From NCBI GenBank assembly GCA_023390215.1, contig JAEWDG010000114.1, positions 1 through 8,253 of the forward strand: DNA of 8,253 nt, in the 5' to 3' direction. Position numbers and translations under genes: made by a program. The notes below the pieces were generated by a model, which was not told the DNA's origin, did no database searches, and was given only the letters and a program-made list of their open reading frames with translations. Of the stretch, positions 6,343 to 8,253 are shown in pieces. Numbering within the stretch: position 1 is the stretch's first letter; the number at the start of each line of letters is the position of its first letter. This DNA comes from Bacteroidota bacterium. Its GTDB lineage: Bacteria > Bacteroidota > Bacteroidia > Chitinophagales > Chitinophagaceae.

Positions 6343-7471
6343 TTTGATTTTTTGTTTTAACCTTTTTGAAAATTACCGCGGCATTACATCCACCAAATCC
6401 TGATCCTGTCTTCAAACAGGTGTATACTGACTGATCGCGCACATTTTTTACCACATCAACCGGCATCGATGTGCCCGGCGTTTCATAACCCGGTGTGCCG
6501 ATGATCCTGTTGTTTAATAATGACTCAACGGCAACTGCAGATTCAATCAGTCCTGCAGCGCCCAGCGTATGTCCGTAAAAACCTTTTAAGCTGTTTACAG
6601 GCGCGTGATTTACGGCTGAGAGATGAAAAGCTTTCGCTTCCATTTCATCATTATATACCGTAGCTGTACCATGGGCTGAGATAAGATCTATTTCGCCGGC
6701 AGCTATGTTTGCTTCCTGCAACGCACGTAAGATCGCATCCGCGAGTTCCTCACCGGTGCGTGAAGGTCCTGAAATATGATTTGCATCGTTGCTGGTTGCA
6801 CCACCTGCAATGCAAACGCCACATGATAGTTTTTCATCGCGGGTGAGCATTACAGTTCCCGCTGCTTCACCGAGGTTGATACCATTCCTCGCTGCATCAA
6901 ATGGTTTGCAGGGCCCGGGGCTGATGGCCTGGAATGATTGAAAACCCGAAAGAATGAAGGTGGAGACCAGATCGGCGCCGGCGACGATCACATTATCATA
7001 AATGCCTGACTGGATCAGCCGTTTACCAACGATCATGGCAAGTATACCTGATATGCAGGCATTGGAAACGATCAGGGGCTGGTGAATAAACCCGAACGCG
7101 TTTTTTATTTTTTCTGCAGAATGATTCAAAGATATTTCCGCGGGGCTGTACGGATTCTCCGATTCTATTCTGCTGATATTACCCTTTGTAGTTGAAAGGA
7201 TCAATATTGTACGTTGATCTTCCGGAGCAACGGAAATTTTATCCATTACATCCCGGATAGACTTTATAAGGATCGATTCAAACTTTGAATATCCATTTAT
7301 GCTTTCGTCACCTGAAAAAAGTGAAGCATAAAAATCTTCTTTGGAATACTGACATGCTTTATGCAGGCGCACACCGCGGCTTCCATGTACCAGCGCAGCA
7401 AAATTCGAGGAAGTCGTTTTTCCTAAAGGCGAGTAAATATTTGTAGCTGCTATGTAAACCGGTGTATTCAT
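6326..7471 (-). CDS. Beta-ketoacyl synthase, second active paralogue
   Basis: A 381-residue condensing enzyme with the start taken at ATG 7471. The nucleophile is C139 in SNACISGILA, H267 lies in HGTAT (267-271), K296 precedes the last loop, and H301 is in GHTLGAAG (300-307). The 'GINLGEAAGTVML' block (197-209) and GSGFGGCN (356-363) complete the family pattern. The C157-type context differs from the other ketosynthase in the window (ACISG against ACSSS), so the two probably prefer different chain lengths or primers, for example aromatic starter loading against polyene extension. A longer reading from ATG 7498 adds nine residues that do not match ketosynthases, while the ATG at 7471 forms an ATGA overlap with the thioesterase stop and gives the normal 'MNTPVYIAATN' beginning. 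It overlaps the following methyltransferase gene by 17 bases. Confidence 0.94.
   Translation of the reverse strand: MNTPVYIAATNIYSPLGKTTSSNFAALVHGSRGVRLHKACQYSKEDFYASLFSGDESINGYSKFESILIKSIRDVMDKISVAPEDQRTILILSTTKGNISRIESENPYSPAEISLNHSAEKIKNAFGFIHQPLIVSNACISGILAMIVGKRLIQSGIYDNVIVAGADLVSTFILSGFQSFQAISPGPCKPFDAARNGINLGEAAGTVMLTRDEKLSCGVCIAGGATSNDANHISGPSRTGEELADAILRALQEANIAAGEIDLISAHGTATVYNDEMEAKAFHLSAVNHAPVNSLKGFYGHTLGAAGLIESAVAVESLLNNRIIGTPGYETPGTSMPVDVVKNVRDQSVYTCLKTGSGFGGCNAAVIFKKVKTKNQNDIIQ
7468..7471 (-). other. ATGA stop-start overlap that fixes the ketosynthase start
   Basis: On the coding strand the four bases read ATGA: the thioesterase stop TGA (7470-7468) shares two bases with the ketosynthase ATG (7471-7469). 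Such quartets are typical of translational coupling. This supports the shorter ketosynthase start over the in-frame ATG at 7498, which would force a 31-base overlap. The same arrangement is seen at 3398-3401 between the half-ketosynthase and the ACP. Confidence 0.75.
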
Positions 7472-7896
7472 TGGCTCAAACCGTGCTTTTTCTTCCATGC
7501 TTCAAAGAAGGCAGGAATATTAAGCTGCAGTTGTTGTTCTTCTTTATCGAGGAATACCTGCACAGAACTTCCTGTGGCAACTGTATCACCCGATTTTTTA
7601 TCAAATAATTTATAACTGAATTTCAACTTTGCCGATTCTGTTGGATGATAGGTTGTTTCAACAACAACCGTATCTCCGTAACGGAGCGATTTTTTATAAT
7701 CACATTGTACCGATACCACAGGAATGACAAAGCCTTCCCTGAAAACATCGAGGTAGCTTAACCCATAACTGGCACCAAAAGCTTCTCTCCCGTCTTCAAA
7801 GTACCGGATATAATGACCATGCCACACGATGCCAAGCGGGTCAGCCTCATTAAATCGCACTTTTACTTCTGTGCGGTTCTTCAGCAACGTAGACAT
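7468..7896 (-). CDS. 4HBT hotdog-fold acyl thioesterase
   Basis: A 142-residue single hotdog domain of the 4-hydroxybenzoyl-CoA thioesterase/YbgC type. The signature is near the N-terminus: FNEADPLGIVWHGHYIRYFE (residues 15-34), with D19 in the catalytic Asp position and H26 and Y29 in the conserved segment before the long helix. The central helix (about 28-45) is followed by beta strands around 59-70, 76-84, 90-100 and 105-116, which is the full fold. The family hydrolyses acyl-CoA or acyl-ACP thioesters in the cytosol. In aryl polyene clusters a thioesterase of this kind is a standard member; a role in releasing the finished acyl chain or clearing stalled chains is inferred. Its ATG shares one base with the stop of the upstream gene (TAATG), so it is coupled to it. 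Confidence 0.9.
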   Translation of the reverse strand: MSTLLKNRTEVKVRFNEADPLGIVWHGHYIRYFEDGREAFGASYGLSYLDVFREGFVIPVVSVQCDYKKSLRYGDTVVVETTYHPTESAKLKFSYKLFDKKSGDTVATGSSVQVFLDKEEQQLQLNIPAFFEAWKKKHGLSQ

Positions 7897-8253
7897 TAAT
7901 CTTTCGCGTATTGCTTTTTGAAATCTGAATAATCCTTATCAAACTGATCCATTGCACCCTTGATTGGAGAAACCCAGAGATTGCGGAATCCAAAGCCACG
8001 GGCTTTTTCTTCATAACGTTTTGTCATCAGTACTTTTTTATTGGAAAGATTGATCAGTACCACCCACACAGCAGCCATATCATTTTTCTCCTGCTTCTTC
8101 ATAGCCTCAACCACAAACAGAATACCCACGCCCTCTTTTGTTTTTGAAAGGTCGAGCGATTTCACGATACCGGAAATATCGGCTTCAGAGAAGCGGTTAA
8201 AATCATCTGTATTTGAAGAAAGGATATTTTCAGCATTGATACCGTTTATATGC
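7896..8253 (-). CDS. Unrecognised protein, C-terminal 118 residues only
   Basis: The reading frame is open through the right edge, so the start lies outside the window. A GTG at 8165 is in frame but has 29 sense codons before it, and is therefore not the likely start. The visible part has a mixed alpha/beta look: an acidic helix-like stretch (SSNTDDFNRFSEADISGIV), a hydrophobic strand (GVGILFVVEAM), a second strand (AAVWVVLINLSNKKVLMTKR), then an aromatic and basic tail (ARGFGFRNLWVSPI) and a charged end. There is no membrane segment in the visible part. I recognise no family and assign no function; the sequence resembles small exported proteins of Bacteroidetes in style, but the N-terminus needed to test that is missing. 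The one-base overlap with the thioesterase (TAATG) shows that it belongs to the same operon. Confidence 0.8.
   Translation of the reverse strand, partial: HINGINAENILSSNTDDFNRFSEADISGIVKSLDLSKTKEGVGILFVVEAMKKQEKNDMAAVWVVLINLSNKKVLMTKRYEEKARGFGFRNLWVSPIKGAMDQFDKDYSDFKKQYAKD

Noticed and set aside
7472..7498. Upstream ATG giving the ketosynthase nine extra residues
   Set aside because: The extra residues do not resemble ketosynthase N-termini, and the ATG at 7471 forms an ATGA overlap with the preceding gene.
1..8253. CRISPR arrays, tRNA or rRNA genes, insertion sequences, terminator hairpins
   Set aside because: The window is almost wholly filled by coupled coding genes; no regular repeats, inverted-repeat ends, transposase fragments or RNA gene signatures were seen by eye.

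Overview
The window is a compact, single-strand stretch of a Bacteroidetes-type pigment cluster: a type II fatty-acid/polyketide-like locus of the aryl polyene/flexirubin class. All eleven genes read leftward on the minus strand. Nine are complete and two run off the window edges. Gene content, moderate base composition, A-rich leaders without clear Shine-Dalgarno sites and the protein style all suggest Bacteroidetes, perhaps a Chitinophagaceae/Cytophagia-like or Flavobacteriia-like organism. This placement rests on recognition, not on a database search.

In the direction of transcription (right to left) the layout is: the C-terminal end of an unrecognised protein (7896-8253); a 4HBT hotdog thioesterase (7468-7896); a catalytically complete ketosynthase (6326-7471); a SAM-dependent methyltransferase of the O-methyltransferase family 2 fold (5266-6342); an FAD-dependent halogenase with WxWxIP and FxxPxxSxG motifs (4009-5256); a 202-residue half-length ketosynthase-like protein with no catalytic residues (3398-4006); an acyl carrier protein (3132-3401); a second complete ketosynthase (1940-3130); a chain-length-factor-like ketosynthase homologue that has lost all three catalytic residues (892-1938); a membrane-anchored NodB-fold polysaccharide deacetylase (125-898); and the first 44 residues of an exported protein, probably LolA-like (1-132).

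Read together, the ketosynthases, carrier protein and chain-length-factor-like protein would extend an aromatic starter into a conjugated polyene. The halogenase and methyltransferase would decorate the aryl head; chlorinated and ring-methylated heads are known in flexirubins and aryl polyenes. The thioesterase would release or proofread acyl chains. The deacetylase and the LolA-like protein act at or beyond the inner membrane and would belong to the export/attachment side. Ketoreductase, dehydratase, aromatic ammonia-lyase, starter ligase, acyltransferase and exporter genes expected for such a pathway are not in the window and presumably lie on either side.

Every gene junction is an overlap or a gap of at most 9 bases, so there is no internal promoter or terminator space and the whole block looks like part of one operon. 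The most interesting points are the half-ketosynthase, the fully degenerate chain-length-factor-like partner, the methyltransferase that lacks the usual catalytic His, and the unexplained deacetylase inside a lipid-pigment operon.
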